Assembly: GCF_011058155.1 (NCBI RefSeq)
Contig: NZ_JAALFC010000005.1
Location: 1-64,000 of the forward strand
Direction of reading: 5' to 3'
Source of the DNA: Litoribacterium kuwaitense
GTDB taxonomy: Bacteria; Bacillota; Bacilli; Bacillales; DSM-28697
Length of the DNA: 64,000 bases
The notes under the pieces were generated by a model that saw only the letters and a program-made list of their open reading frames with translations, made no database searches and had not been told where the DNA came from. Position numbers and translations under genes: made by a program. Below are positions 35,489 to 45,601 of this stretch, piece after piece; position 1 is the first letter of the stretch, and the number at the start of each line of letters is the position of its first letter.

Positions 35489-35860
35489 TTATGTAGATTT
35501 TTTTCCGTTGTCAGGCTTATATGAATCACTCCATTTTGCCAGTAAAAGACGTCGAATTGCAGCTATATTGTTAAACAGTCTTACACCAAATGCAAAAATG
35601 GCAGCCAAATATAAGTCTACACCAATATGAACCCCTAGAAAAGCCAAACCTGACGCTAATAACATATTGAAAAAAAAGCCACTGACAAAAACTGAATTAT
35701 CAAATGTACCTTGCATTTGTGCACGAATACCACCAAATAGAGTATCGAGCGCTGCCAACACAGCAATTGATACGTAACTGGCATATTCAGGTGCTACATG
35801 TACACCGGAAAAAAGACCGACAAACAGCCCGATCAAAAAGCCTAGAATAGGTAACCACAT
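35489..35860 (-). CDS. sbp: Small basic protein Sbp (DUF1290)
   Basis: Membrane protein of 123 residues with about three segments (WLPILGFLIGLFVGLFSGVH, LDTLFGGIRAQMQGTFDNSV, GVHIGVDLYLAAIFAFGVRL). DUF1290 proteins lie next to ftsA in Firmicutes; their role is not known. ATG 2 bases after ylxX. Confidence 0.9.
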   Translation of the reverse strand: MWLPILGFLIGLFVGLFSGVHVAPEYASYVSIAVLAALDTLFGGIRAQMQGTFDNSVFVSGFFFNMLLASGLAFLGVHIGVDLYLAAIFAFGVRLFNNIAAIRRLLLAKWSDSYKPDNGKKST

Positions 35861-35862
35861 GA

Positions 35863-36573
35863 TCAGCTCCCTCCTTTATCACCTTCTACAGGACTGATCT
35901 CCTTCAATCGAGCATGTCCCTGATAAGCTGACAATTGAAGATCTTCTTTGACTTGAGCTGACAACTTCACATTTTCTGTCGCGAAGTCATCTACCGATTG
36001 GGAGTAAGAAATCTTCGCATGAAGCTTTTCCGGATCGTCAGTCAATACTTTGATTTCAAATGGATACGGAGGAAGCGGCTCATTATCAATATAAGTCTCC
36101 CCATTCACTTCACGAATGGGCGTCGTTGCCGACAAACGATACCCCGCAATCTCAATTTCTTTCGCACCATACCGATTCAGCTCATTAATTAAACGTGTCA
36201 ACAACGCGGGTGACAGCTCTTCCACACGTTCACCGAGTAAAGCTTCATCAAACAATTCACTGACATACAGCAAAACGCCATCCCCGGATGTTTCAGTCAG
36301 ACCAGCTTCTTTTTCTAGCTCATCTAAAGTCTCCCGAAGTGCCTTTTCACGTGATACCGATTCTCTCGCAGAGTAATTATTCTCAATCGTCTCGTATTTT
36401 GTGATTTCTCGCAAGAGCTCAACAGATCGCTGCTGTTCTTTTTTTAAATCTTGTCGAATTTCCCAAACGTCTCTCGTATCTCGCGTCTTTTCTTGATCTG
36501 ATGTATTCAGTTGCAGCGCTAAAAGCAAACCTAATGCCAGTGTGACGACGGTTATGGATAAACGCTTAACCAT
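35863..36573 (-). CDS. ylxX: DUF881 protein YlxX
   Basis: 236 residues: one N-terminal membrane segment (LSITVVTLALGLLLALQL), a coiled coil (about residues 35-95) and a DUF881 domain (LLTRLINELNRYGAKEIEIA, SATTPIREVNGETYI). Predicted to face outside. It overlaps ylxW by 8 bases; the two are paralogues. Function is unknown. Confidence 0.88.
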   Translation of the reverse strand: MVKRLSITVVTLALGLLLALQLNTSDQEKTRDTRDVWEIRQDLKKEQQRSVELLREITKYETIENNYSARESVSREKALRETLDELEKEAGLTETSGDGVLLYVSELFDEALLGERVEELSPALLTRLINELNRYGAKEIEIAGYRLSATTPIREVNGETYIDNEPLPPYPFEIKVLTDDPEKLHAKISYSQSVDDFATENVKLSAQVKEDLQLSAYQGHARLKEISPVEGDKGGS

Positions 36574-37291
36574 GTGTTACGCCATCCTCATCTAAATGTG
36601 CGGGTAGCTCATACGCGTCACTCGTTTCAACCCGTACCGTAATATTGTCAGCGACAAGCTGCTCTACCACACCACCGGCCAAATTCAAGGACGCGCTCAA
36701 GGTGTCTGGGTCACCTAACCCTGTAATTTCAAACGGAGCCGTTGATTGCTGTCCGTCAATCGTAATGACAGGTCCTGTACAGACGATAAATGAGTTGCTC
36801 TTTAACCTCTGCCCATTGATTGCCACTGCATCAGCACCTGCAGCTTTGAGCTCGTTCACTACTTTGTGAACATGACTTTCGTGCACGAGATAGTCATTAA
36901 TATTTTCCTCCTCAGGCACATAAGATGGGTCAGAGAGAGACACCTTCACCCCAGGACCTTGAATGGGAATGTCGCCGATCAGCATGCGTAGCTTTTCGAC
37001 TTCTTCGACAAGGTTAAACAATGTATCCTCCTGGTTGGCAAATTCGTTTTCCATCTGTTGAATGGTCGTTTTCTTTTCTGACAGCAATGACGTCAATTCG
37101 AGGTTCTGTTGCTCAATTGAAATGAGCTCTTCACGAAGTTCGTACTCTTCTTCCCATGCATCTGAAGACAAAGTAGGTGGAGACTGCTTCGTATTTTGGT
37201 AGGAAAACGCCAGCAAAAAACCGAGGACTGCTAAAACGATAAATAAAACAGACTTCTGTACCGTTTTATTGACTTTCATTTTCTTCATCAT
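36566..37291 (-). CDS. ylxW: DUF881 protein YlxW
   Basis: 241 residues with a membrane segment (SVLFIVLAVLGFLLAFSY), a coiled coil (ELREELISIEQQNLELTSLL) and a DUF881 domain (GPGVKVSLSDPSYV, VVNELKAAGADAVAINGQRL). ATG at 37291 chosen because AAGGAG lies 10 bases upstream. It overlaps the end of divIB by 26 bases. Function unknown, division context. Confidence 0.88.
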   Translation of the reverse strand: MMKKMKVNKTVQKSVLFIVLAVLGFLLAFSYQNTKQSPPTLSSDAWEEEYELREELISIEQQNLELTSLLSEKKTTIQQMENEFANQEDTLFNLVEEVEKLRMLIGDIPIQGPGVKVSLSDPSYVPEEENINDYLVHESHVHKVVNELKAAGADAVAINGQRLKSNSFIVCTGPVITIDGQQSTAPFEITGLGDPDTLSASLNLAGGVVEQLVADNITVRVETSDAYELPAHLDEDGVTHG

Positions 37292-38087
37292 GCTTATCGA
37301 GCTCCTTGGAAGCATCTTCCTCCCCGTAGGCTTTAAAATAGGATGCCACACCTAAATGGATGACCCCTTTTTGCTCAGGATCTAATTGAGCAACGATCGA
37401 CGGATAGTCTGCCATCTTTTGCGCAAAGCCTTTCACCATCGTATGTATTTCATATCCATCGTTCATATAAACAATTACACGCATTGGTTCGTCAGCAGTA
37501 GGTGCATAAGTGACCGTAGAAATGGCATTTAAAACGAGCTCCGGCACATCTTCAAGCTCAGCAGCGATAATCTTGAGCGCTTCATCATCATTCCACGATT
37601 CCAGTAAAGGCGCTGAAGTTGGCAACTGTTCCTCAGACACGTCGGATAAAAGCACACCGTTATCAAGAAGCGGATGAAAACGTCCTTCTTTTTCAATATA
37701 AGCTAACCTTTGATGCTCTTTAATGGAAATATTCACTTCGTTTGGAAAATGCTTTGTGACAGTCGCTTGCGCAATTTCTTCATGATTTTCGATCCGTTTG
37801 GCAACTTCGTCTTCTTGCAGCTGCACAAAACTCGTCTCTTGTGAGACATCTGCCAATGATACCACTTCATCTTGAGAAACGTAGTGCGTTCCAGTAACCT
37901 TAACCTCTTGAACATGACTAAATGGGGATTGAAAATAAAGAATGACAGCGATCAAAATGAAAAACACTGATAAATAAATAATGAGCATTGAATTGGCTTT
38001 TCGTTTTCGTTGCTTTTTAATACCCGGAATTCGGTCTTCAAGGTGATAAAGCTTTCCTTGCTTGTTCGTGTCCCCTCCCTCCTTCAT
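37266..38087 (-). CDS. divIB: Cell division protein DivIB (FtsQ)
   Basis: Divisome protein that regulates septal peptidoglycan synthesis with FtsL and DivIC. Charged cytoplasmic tail, membrane segment LIIYLSVFFILIAVILYF at about residues 35-52, POTRA domain (SHVQEVKVTGTHYVSQDEVV, NEVNISIKEHQRLAYIEKEG) and beta domain. 273 residues. Confidence 0.95.
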   Translation of the reverse strand: MKEGGDTNKQGKLYHLEDRIPGIKKQRKRKANSMLIIYLSVFFILIAVILYFQSPFSHVQEVKVTGTHYVSQDEVVSLADVSQETSFVQLQEDEVAKRIENHEEIAQATVTKHFPNEVNISIKEHQRLAYIEKEGRFHPLLDNGVLLSDVSEEQLPTSAPLLESWNDDEALKIIAAELEDVPELVLNAISTVTYAPTADEPMRVIVYMNDGYEIHTMVKGFAQKMADYPSIVAQLDPEQKGVIHLGVASYFKAYGEEDASKELDKHDEENESQ

Positions 38088-38191
38088 CCAAGCCTCTCCT
38101 CCATTCTTATCATCGTCATCTGGGTGCAGTCTCTCCTCTGAGAAGTATGATGGTAGATGTTTTTTCCAAAAGCAAAGCAGATGAACGCAAG

Positions 38192-38211
38192 AAAAACGGC
38201 TGAATGGCCGT
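38192..38211 (-). terminator. Possible weak terminator between murB and divIB
   Basis: Stem ACGGC/GCCGT with a 6-base loop then TTTTCTT on the minus strand. Five base pairs only, so it may be partial or serve in RNA processing. Confidence 0.45.
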
Positions 38212-38264
38212 CTTCTCAGTTGTCTTCGTAAATGTTAGTTTAACACAAAATTGCTGCGATGAGT

Positions 38265-39182
38265 TTAATGCGCTACCTCTGTTCCAATTATTTCAATTTC
38301 TGTTTGCAGTTGAATGCCCGTCTTCTCAAATATCGTGTCTTGAACGTGGCGAATGACCGCCTTCACATCCTCTGCTTTGGCGTCTCCTATATTGACGATA
38401 AAATTTGCGTGCATTGGTGAAACTTGCGCTCCCCCGATGGAAAACCCCTTTAACCCTGCTTTCTCAATCAGCTCGCCAGAATATGAGGGTAATGGGTTAC
38501 GGAAAATGCTTCCTGCACATGGTGAATCATAGGGCTGAGTATTTTTGCGATACGTCTTATAGGTTTTCATCTCGTTCGTAATGTCTTTCGCATTTCCCTC
38601 TTTTAGCTGAAATCGCGCCTCTAGACAAATGCCAGGGCGTTCTTTTTGCAAGACTGTCGTTCGATAAGAAAACTTCATCTCTTCATTGGACAGCCATTCC
38701 ATTGTCCCATCTGCAAATAAAATGTGTGCTTCTTTTAGGACGCGAGAAACATCCGAGCCATGTGCGCCTGCATTCATATAGACCGCACCACCAACGGATC
38801 CAGGAATACCGCCGGCAAATTCAAACCCAGACAAACCGTCGCGGCTCGTCATCACAGCCAGCTTTACAAACGGATATCCGCCGCCGACCGTCACGAGATT
38901 ACCATCCTTTTTATAATGATCTAACCCTTTACCAAGTTTAATCACGACACCCGATAAACCTTCATCAGGTACAAGCAAATTGGACCCTCGTCCAATCACG
39001 AAGATTGGCGCCTGATGGGCTTTCGCCACCGCGACAGTTTGTTTAAGCGCCTCAATAGAATGAGGAATAACAAACCATTCTGCAGGGCCGCCAATCCGAA
39101 TGGTTGTATGTTTGCTCAACGGCTCATCCTGTCGGACGGAAGCATTCTCTATTTGTTCCAATTCTGCCGCCAGATTTTTCAC
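38265..39182 (-). CDS. murB: UDP-N-acetylenolpyruvoylglucosamine reductase
   Basis: FAD enzyme reducing UDP-GlcNAc-enolpyruvate to UDP-MurNAc. FAD-binding IFVIGRGSNLLVPDEGLSG, GFEFAGGIPGSVGGAVYMNA, and the catalytic serine region CAGSIFRNPLP. 305 residues, type II. GTG start with AAAGGAG 9 bases upstream. It follows spoVE by 18 bases, where B. subtilis has murG. Confidence 0.96.
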   Translation of the reverse strand: MKNLAAELEQIENASVRQDEPLSKHTTIRIGGPAEWFVIPHSIEALKQTVAVAKAHQAPIFVIGRGSNLLVPDEGLSGVVIKLGKGLDHYKKDGNLVTVGGGYPFVKLAVMTSRDGLSGFEFAGGIPGSVGGAVYMNAGAHGSDVSRVLKEAHILFADGTMEWLSNEEMKFSYRTTVLQKERPGICLEARFQLKEGNAKDITNEMKTYKTYRKNTQPYDSPCAGSIFRNPLPSYSGELIEKAGLKGFSIGGAQVSPMHANFIVNIGDAKAEDVKAVIRHVQDTIFEKTGIQLQTEIEIIGTEVAH

Positions 39183-39200
39183 ATTGTCACGCTCCTTTAT

Positions 39201-40292
39201 TCATTTCGCATGCTTGCTTACATTCAACAAAACGCCTACAGCTACGAGCATTAATGTTAACGAGGACCCTCCATAGCTTAGAAACGGAAGGGTGATGCCG
39301 GTGACAGGCATAAGTCCAGTGACAACCCCTATATTGATGGCAACTTGCAAAGCAATCATCGTACAGATGCCTACCGCAATTAATGAGCCATACATATCCG
39401 GCGCACCAAGGGCAATGCGGACTCCTCTCCACAACACAAAGGCAAATAAAAGGAGAACGAAAAAGCCACCGATGAAACCTAGCTCTTCAGCCACGATCGA
39501 AAAAATAAAATCCGTTTGCGGCTCCGGCAAATAAAAGTACTTTTGCCTCGATTGACCAATACCAAGACCTAATAAACCACCTGGCCCAATAGCGTATAAC
39601 GACTGAATGATTTGAAAGCCACTGCCGAGAGGATCAGACCACGGATCCATGAACGACGTAATTCGCTGAATTCGATACGGCGCCGATAAAATTAACGCGG
39701 TAAAACCAGCCAAGCCTGCCACCCCGAGCACAACAAAGTGGCGGATTCTCGCCCCGGCAATAAACAGCATAATCATACAGGTACCGACCATCACCGTTCC
39801 AGTTCCTAGGTCTGGCTGAAGCATAATCAATCCAAAAGCAGAAAATATTAAGCCTAATGCAGGTAAAACGCCCCTGCGCCACTCAACAATATATTTTTGT
39901 CGAGCTGCTAAAAACCGAGCTAGAAAGGCAATCATTGCTAATTTAATAAATTCCGAGGGCTGAATGCTAAAAGCACCGACACCAAGCCAGCTTCGCGCTC
40001 CACCTCGAACAAGTCCAACGCCGGGAATTAATACGAGCAGAAGCAGTAAAAAACAAATGATTAATAGGATAAGTGCCCATTTTCGCCAGTTCCAATAGTC
40101 GATGTTCATCACTAAAAAGAGGGCAACAACCCCAAGACCGGCGAATAAAAGCTGACGCTTGGCAAAGAAGAATGGATCTTCAAACCGATAGTCCGCCCAA
40201 ATGGCACTTGCGCTATAAACCATAATAATACCAATCGCTACGAGAAGCATAGTGACAGTAAATAGGAAAAAGTCTGGCGTGTTTTTTTTCAT
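39201..40292 (-). CDS. spoVE: SEDS peptidoglycan polymerase SpoVE/FtsW
   Basis: Ten-segment membrane glycosyltransferase of the SEDS family; SpoVE makes cortex peptidoglycan with SpoVD. MVYSASAIWADYRFEDPFFF, QPSEFIKLAMIAFLARFLAA and GVVTGLMPVTGITLPFLSYG are diagnostic. ATG at 40292 with GAGGTG 9 bases upstream gives 363 residues and the Bacillus start MKKNTPDF. Position in dcw suggests SpoVE rather than vegetative FtsW. Confidence 0.93.
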   Translation of the reverse strand: MKKNTPDFFLFTVTMLLVAIGIIMVYSASAIWADYRFEDPFFFAKRQLLFAGLGVVALFLVMNIDYWNWRKWALILLIICFLLLLLVLIPGVGLVRGGARSWLGVGAFSIQPSEFIKLAMIAFLARFLAARQKYIVEWRRGVLPALGLIFSAFGLIMLQPDLGTGTVMVGTCMIMLFIAGARIRHFVVLGVAGLAGFTALILSAPYRIQRITSFMDPWSDPLGSGFQIIQSLYAIGPGGLLGLGIGQSRQKYFYLPEPQTDFIFSIVAEELGFIGGFFVLLLFAFVLWRGVRIALGAPDMYGSLIAVGICTMIALQVAINIGVVTGLMPVTGITLPFLSYGGSSLTLMLVAVGVLLNVSKHAK

Positions 40293-40343
40293 GAACGAAG
40301 ACACCTCAAGTCCGTATCGAAATTAGCAGGCAGACAACCCCTC

Positions 40344-41696
40344 CTAATTCAGCGTATGCACAGACTTGGTGAACATGTCTCCTCGTTCTTCAAAAGTTTT
40401 AAACTGATCCCAACTCGCGCATGCTGGTGACAATAAAATGACATCACCAGATTTAGAAAGAGCGTACGATGTCTGCACTGCTTTTTCTACATTATCGACA
40501 CGCGCGATGTGTTCTATCCCTACTTCATTTCCTAATTGCTCTAAACGCGCAGCCGTTTCACCAAAAGTGACGAGTGCGCGAACGTGTGACATACTTTCCT
40601 TTAATTCCTCGAAGCTCTGACCACGCTCCAAGCCACCAGCAAGTAAAACGACAGGCTTTGTAAACGCGCACAAAGCGTGCTTCGTGGCTAATGTATTTGT
40701 TGCCTTTGAATCATTGTAAAAGTGTCGACCATCCACTGTTGCTACAAACTGCAGCCGGTGCGCTACCCCGGTAAAAGTAGTCAAAACATGGGCAATGCCT
40801 TCGGGCGTAGCACCTGCGGAGGAAGCAGCATGCACTGCAGCAACGATATTTTCAAGGTTATGTGCTCCCGGAAGGGCAATATCGTTTACATCAATGACCT
40901 TCGTCCCCTTAAGCCAAAGCACTCCTTCATGGACACCAGTTTGTTCATCACTTAACCCATGCGACTGAAATGTAACTAAAGGAGCTTGCGGCAAGGCATT
41001 GATTTCCTTTAGATAGGCTTGCGCCTGTCGCTGAACAAAAAGATCATCTGAGGCGTCCATATTCGTAAAAATCCGGGCTTTCGACGCGATATAATGCTCC
41101 CATGAGCGATGATAGTCTAAATGCGCCTCGTAAAGATTGAGCAGAACCGCAGCATGCGGTCTAAATGCTTCTGTTCCCGCAAGTTGAAAGCTTGAAAGCT
41201 CCATGACGATGACATCATCAGCTGTTGCTTCTTGAGCGACGTCTACAGCCACGGTGCCGATATTTCCAGCAATTCGGGACGAAACACCTGAGGCGAGCAG
41301 CATTTCATGGATGAGCGTCGTCGTCGTCGTTTTCCCGTTTGATCCAGTCACAGCCACAATCGGAGCTTCAGATAAATGGTATGCAAGCTCGACCTCTGTC
41401 CAAACAGGAATGCCTTTTTCTTGTGCTGCTTCAATGATCGGATTTTGATATGGGATTCCCGGGTTTTTGACAATGAAATCACAGTGATCAGTCAATTGAA
41501 CGGGGTGGCTACCACACACGACTTGTATGCCCTCTTTATATAACGCCTGCGCATCAATATTGTCTTGGTAAGGCAGTCGGTCATTGACCGTAATCACAGC
41601 ACCTAGTTTCTGCAACGCCTTCACCGCAGCCATACCACTTTTCGCTAGCCCGATCACGAGGACGCGTTTTCCCTTTACACTCGTGAATTTTTTCAT
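40344..41696 (-). CDS. murD: UDP-N-acetylmuramoylalanine-D-glutamate ligase
   Basis: Adds D-glutamate to UDP-MurNAc-Ala. ATP motif VAVTGSNGKTTTTTLIHEML, GIPYQNPIIEAAQEKGIPV, NDSKATNTLATKHAL. 450 residues. It starts one base after the mraY stop. Confidence 0.97.
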   Translation of the reverse strand: MKKFTSVKGKRVLVIGLAKSGMAAVKALQKLGAVITVNDRLPYQDNIDAQALYKEGIQVVCGSHPVQLTDHCDFIVKNPGIPYQNPIIEAAQEKGIPVWTEVELAYHLSEAPIVAVTGSNGKTTTTTLIHEMLLASGVSSRIAGNIGTVAVDVAQEATADDVIVMELSSFQLAGTEAFRPHAAVLLNLYEAHLDYHRSWEHYIASKARIFTNMDASDDLFVQRQAQAYLKEINALPQAPLVTFQSHGLSDEQTGVHEGVLWLKGTKVIDVNDIALPGAHNLENIVAAVHAASSAGATPEGIAHVLTTFTGVAHRLQFVATVDGRHFYNDSKATNTLATKHALCAFTKPVVLLAGGLERGQSFEELKESMSHVRALVTFGETAARLEQLGNEVGIEHIARVDNVEKAVQTSYALSKSGDVILLSPACASWDQFKTFEERGDMFTKSVHTLN

Positions 41697-41697
41697 C

Positions 41698-42674
41698 CTA
41701 TATCCACACCTCTACGTAAATTCCAAGCGCAGCAAAGAGAAAAGCAGCCGCCCAGAAGGTGACTACAACCCGCCATTCTGACCACCCTGATAACTCATAA
41801 TGGTGATGAAGCGGACTCATCTTAAACACCCTTCTCCCCGTCAACTTAAATGAAATAACCTGGATGATCACCGACAGGGTTTCAAGCACAAACACCCCAC
41901 CAATAACAATAAGCAAAAGCTCTAGCTTTGTCATAATAGCGACAGCTGCCAATGCACCGCCGAGCGCTAGAGAGCCTGTGTCACCCATAAACACTTTCGC
42001 CGGGTTCGCATTGAAGACGAGAAAACCTAGAACCGCTCCGACAATTGCTATACAAAAAACAGCGACATCCACCTGTCCGAGATACCAAGCTAAAACACCG
42101 AAGGCACCAAAGGCAACAGCTGATGTTCCTGCCAGCAAGCCGTCCAAGCCATCGGTTAAATTCGTAGCATTGGACGTACCGATGAGCATAAATATGACGA
42201 GAAGCGGAAACAAAAGGCCTAAATCAACACTTAAGCCAGTGCCCGGAAGCTCAATATACGTTTCATGATCGAGTAAATACAAGCCGACACAAAAACCGAT
42301 TGAGATGAGAAGCTGGCCAGCCATCTTTTGTTTTGACGTAAGCCCTAAGTTTCGTTTAAGTACGACTTTAATAAAATCATCGAGAAATCCTATCAAACAA
42401 AAACCTAAGAAGACAGCAAGCATTAGTAGTGTCTCTGGACTTATGTAGTAGTATCGCATCGTTATTAAACCGGCAGCACATACAGCAGCGACAACAATAA
42501 TAATGCCGCCCATCGTTGGCGTTCCCGTTTTTTCTGATGCGATTGTGGGCCTTCCTCACGAATTTTTTGACCAAACTTTAATCGTCTAAGCATAGGAATT
42601 GCGACTGGCGAAAATAGTACAGACAAAATGAATGCAAGACCTATTGCAAATAATAATGCTTCTTCAGGAATCAT
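41698..42674 (-). CDS. mraY: Phospho-N-acetylmuramoyl-pentapeptide transferase MraY, frameshifted
   Basis: Integral membrane enzyme that makes lipid I. The N-terminal part ([20 protein letters not shown], then [11 protein letters not shown]) leaves frame after the lysines; the following frame carries [62 protein letters not shown] and the [15 protein letters not shown] end. The family reads [14 protein letters not shown], restored by one A in the six-A run at 42528-42533. Restored length 325 residues. AGGAGGTG before ATG at 42674. Since mraY is essential, a missing base in the sequence is the likely cause. Confidence 0.93.
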
Positions 42675-42687
42675 AACCAGTCACCTC

Positions 42688-44049
42688 CTATTTGTCTTTT
42701 AATGCATCTACGATCTGTTCGAAGCGCATCCCTCGTGAAGCTTTAAACAGGACAACGGCGTTTTCTTTTAACAACGGTTTGATTCTTTCTGCAGCCTGTG
42801 TCGTGTCTAACACATGCTGGACATCAACTGACCCCTGTTTACGCGCCTCCTCAGCAATCCACTTTGCGCGCTCACCAACGGCAACGAGATGAGTCACTGG
42901 CGCCGACACTTCGCGCCCGACACTTCGATGCATCTCTGCCTCGTACATGTTTCCAAGTTCAAAAATATCACCGAGTACAGCAATTTTTGCTGTCGCCTGC
43001 TCGAGTGATTTTAATGTTTTTAACGCCGCCTTCATTGACGTCGGGCTTGCATTGTAAGCATCCTGAAGAATGATACTTCCATTTGGCCCTTCAAGGCGCT
43101 CCATACGCATTGGTGTCATTGTTGCCTGCGTTAAACCTCGCTGGATCGCGGCCGTTTCCATCTTGAGTGCTTTTCCAATGGTTACTGCATACGCTGCATT
43201 CTTTACATTATGCTCTCCTAAAAACGGTAATGTGTATTCTTCACCATCTAGAGCAAATCGCTGCTCACGATGATTTTGACCATTTAACACCAATTTGCTG
43301 TCGGATGTTGGCGAAAAGCCGATTCGTTTTACCCTAGAGGTTTCCCACCCGTCAAGTAACGGCTCATCCCCATCGACAATCAACATGCCTCGATCTTGTA
43401 AACCGTAAGCAATTTCTTTTTTCGCTTCAGCAATCCCTTCCCGTGAGCCTAAATATTCAATGTGGGACTCGCCGATATTCGTAATGATGGCAAACGAAGG
43501 TTGGGCAATGTCACTTAAGCACTCAATTTCTCCTTTATGATTCATCCCCATCTCTAAAACAAGGTATTCTGTATCCGGAGACATTGAAAGAATCGTTAAC
43601 GGCACCCCGATATGATTATTTAGATTGCCTGCTGTTTGGTGGGTTCGCCCCCGCTCTTTACAGACACTGGCAACAAGATCTTTTACCGTTGTTTTTCCAT
43701 TACTCCCGGTAATGGCGATCACGACTGGGTGAATATTTTTGACATAATGCGCAGCTAGTTTTTGCAGCCCTTCAATTGTATCATCTACAAAAAAGATACT
43801 GCATGCTTCTTCCACCGATGGAGGGAGCGTTTCACTGCGTGCCCATAACAACGCGACTGCCCCTTGCTTTACAGCATCTGCAGCAAAATCGTGTCCATTA
43901 AACCGTTCGCCAACAATAGGAACATAAAGTCCACCCGACATCTCTTCTCTCGTATCACGTGACACCATCGTAATGCTAGACGGGACATTGCTTGCTAAAC
44001 GATGATCTGGGAACAATTGCTGTAACTCTTCAATGGGTAAGTTCATCAT
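42688..44049 (-). CDS. murF: UDP-N-acetylmuramoyl-tripeptide-D-alanyl-D-alanine ligase
   Basis: Adds D-Ala-D-Ala to the UDP-MurNAc tripeptide. ATP site IAITGSNGKTTVKDLVASVC, EMGMNHKGEIECLSDIAQPS, LQDAYNASPTSMKAALKTLK. 453 residues. ATGA overlap with murE. Confidence 0.97.
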   Translation of the reverse strand: MMNLPIEELQQLFPDHRLASNVPSSITMVSRDTREEMSGGLYVPIVGERFNGHDFAADAVKQGAVALLWARSETLPPSVEEACSIFFVDDTIEGLQKLAAHYVKNIHPVVIAITGSNGKTTVKDLVASVCKERGRTHQTAGNLNNHIGVPLTILSMSPDTEYLVLEMGMNHKGEIECLSDIAQPSFAIITNIGESHIEYLGSREGIAEAKKEIAYGLQDRGMLIVDGDEPLLDGWETSRVKRIGFSPTSDSKLVLNGQNHREQRFALDGEEYTLPFLGEHNVKNAAYAVTIGKALKMETAAIQRGLTQATMTPMRMERLEGPNGSIILQDAYNASPTSMKAALKTLKSLEQATAKIAVLGDIFELGNMYEAEMHRSVGREVSAPVTHLVAVGERAKWIAEEARKQGSVDVQHVLDTTQAAERIKPLLKENAVVLFKASRGMRFEQIVDALKDK

Positions 44050-45518
44050 CTTAGCCTCTCCTTCAGTGCCTCACGCGCTTCTTCCCGATCATCAAAATGA
44101 ACCGTGTGATCTCCGATGATTTGATACGTTTCATGCCCTTTACCTGCGATCAAAATGACATCGCCTTCTTGTGCATCATTGATCGCTCTATAAATCGCTT
44201 CACGCCGATCTTCAATGACAGTGAACTGATGCTTACTTTCGTCTAGCGGCTCAATCATGTCAGAGAAAATTTGCTCGGGGCTTTCGGTACGTGGATTATC
44301 GTTCGTAAAAATAGCGACTTCAGCATAGTGTACCGCTACTTGCGCCATTTTCGGACGCTTCGTTCGGTCGCGGTCCCCTCCACAGCCACAGACGACAAGC
44401 AAGCGATTTTTCGTCAGCTCTCTCGCTGTCTGAAGCACGTTTTTCAAACTGTCTGGTGTATGTGCATAATCAACAATGACCGGGAAACCTTGTCCGGCAT
44501 CAACAAGCTCAAAACGTCCTGGTACTCCTTGAATGCGCTCAAGGCCTGCTTTGATTTCCGTTATAGCGACCCCTCCTGCATAACAAGCGGCAGCAGCGGC
44601 TAATGTATTATAAACGTTAAAGGTGCCTGCCAACGGAAGGGTCACTTTGCATGTGCCTTCTGGTGTCACTAACGTGAAGCTCGTGCCATGTCCTTGTAAT
44701 GACAGATCTTTGGCCATGACGTCTGCTTTTTGCCGAATACCATACGTCAATATAGCAGCCTGAGTTACATTACGAAAAGACGAAAAAACGGGATCATCTA
44801 CATTGAGCACAGCATACGTTTCAGATACATCTTTCTGCCATGCAGGAAGAGACGAAAAGAGCAGCCGCTTCGCATCTTTATAAGCTTCCATCGACGAGTG
44901 GAAATTAAGGTGGTCTTGACTTAAATTCGTAAATACGGCGACATTAAATTGGCAGCCTCTCGTTCGTCCTTCTACGAGGGCATGAGATGACACTTCCATC
45001 ACCGCTCTTTCGACACCTTCGTTCATCATCTGCCGAAGCGACTGTTGAACCGTAAGAGACTCTGGCGTTGTGTTTGGTAATGGATATGTCGCTTCGCCGA
45101 TACGAAGTCCAACAGTACCCATTGTCGCCGTTTTTTGCGCATGACACTCATAGATCGATTGAATAATATACGTCGTCGTCGTCTTCCCGTTTGTCCCTGT
45201 CACCCCTGTCAGGTGAAGCGCATCACTTGGATACCCAAAAAACGCGTTCGCCACTTGGGCGAGCGCTGTTCGTGAGTCATTCACAAGCAAAACGGGAAGC
45301 GTCGTATTGACAGGTTTTTCAGCGATTATCGCTACAGCGCCTTGCGCCTCCGCTTCACCAACGAGCTCATGACTATCAAAGCGTGTTCCTTGAATACATA
45401 CGAAGAGATCCCCGTCCTCTGTCTTTCTCGTATCCATTGAAATGCCCTGTACGTCAAGCGCTGGAACAGGTTCTCGAAAAAAAGGCAATGCTTGCTTGAT
45501 CAGTTCATTTAACTTCAA
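44046..45518 (-). CDS. murE: UDP-N-acetylmuramoyl-tripeptide synthetase MurE (meso-DAP adding)
   Basis: Adds the third amino acid of the stem peptide. ATP motif TGTNGKTTTTYIIQSIYE and the DNPR motif TNDNPRTESPEQIF, which marks meso-diaminopimelate specificity. TTG at 45518 gives 490 residues starting MKLNELIKQ, as in the family; the upstream GTG at 45527 lies within the ribosome site. Confidence 0.95.
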   Translation of the reverse strand: MKLNELIKQALPFFREPVPALDVQGISMDTRKTEDGDLFVCIQGTRFDSHELVGEAEAQGAVAIIAEKPVNTTLPVLLVNDSRTALAQVANAFFGYPSDALHLTGVTGTNGKTTTTYIIQSIYECHAQKTATMGTVGLRIGEATYPLPNTTPESLTVQQSLRQMMNEGVERAVMEVSSHALVEGRTRGCQFNVAVFTNLSQDHLNFHSSMEAYKDAKRLLFSSLPAWQKDVSETYAVLNVDDPVFSSFRNVTQAAILTYGIRQKADVMAKDLSLQGHGTSFTLVTPEGTCKVTLPLAGTFNVYNTLAAAAACYAGGVAITEIKAGLERIQGVPGRFELVDAGQGFPVIVDYAHTPDSLKNVLQTARELTKNRLLVVCGCGGDRDRTKRPKMAQVAVHYAEVAIFTNDNPRTESPEQIFSDMIEPLDESKHQFTVIEDRREAIYRAINDAQEGDVILIAGKGHETYQIIGDHTVHFDDREEAREALKERLR

Positions 45519-45601
45519 CGCCCTCACCCCTAAACTACAACTAAAAGATTTTTTCTACATCATCACTTCACTATAGAAGTGTTAACAAACAACGAACTTC
45601 C

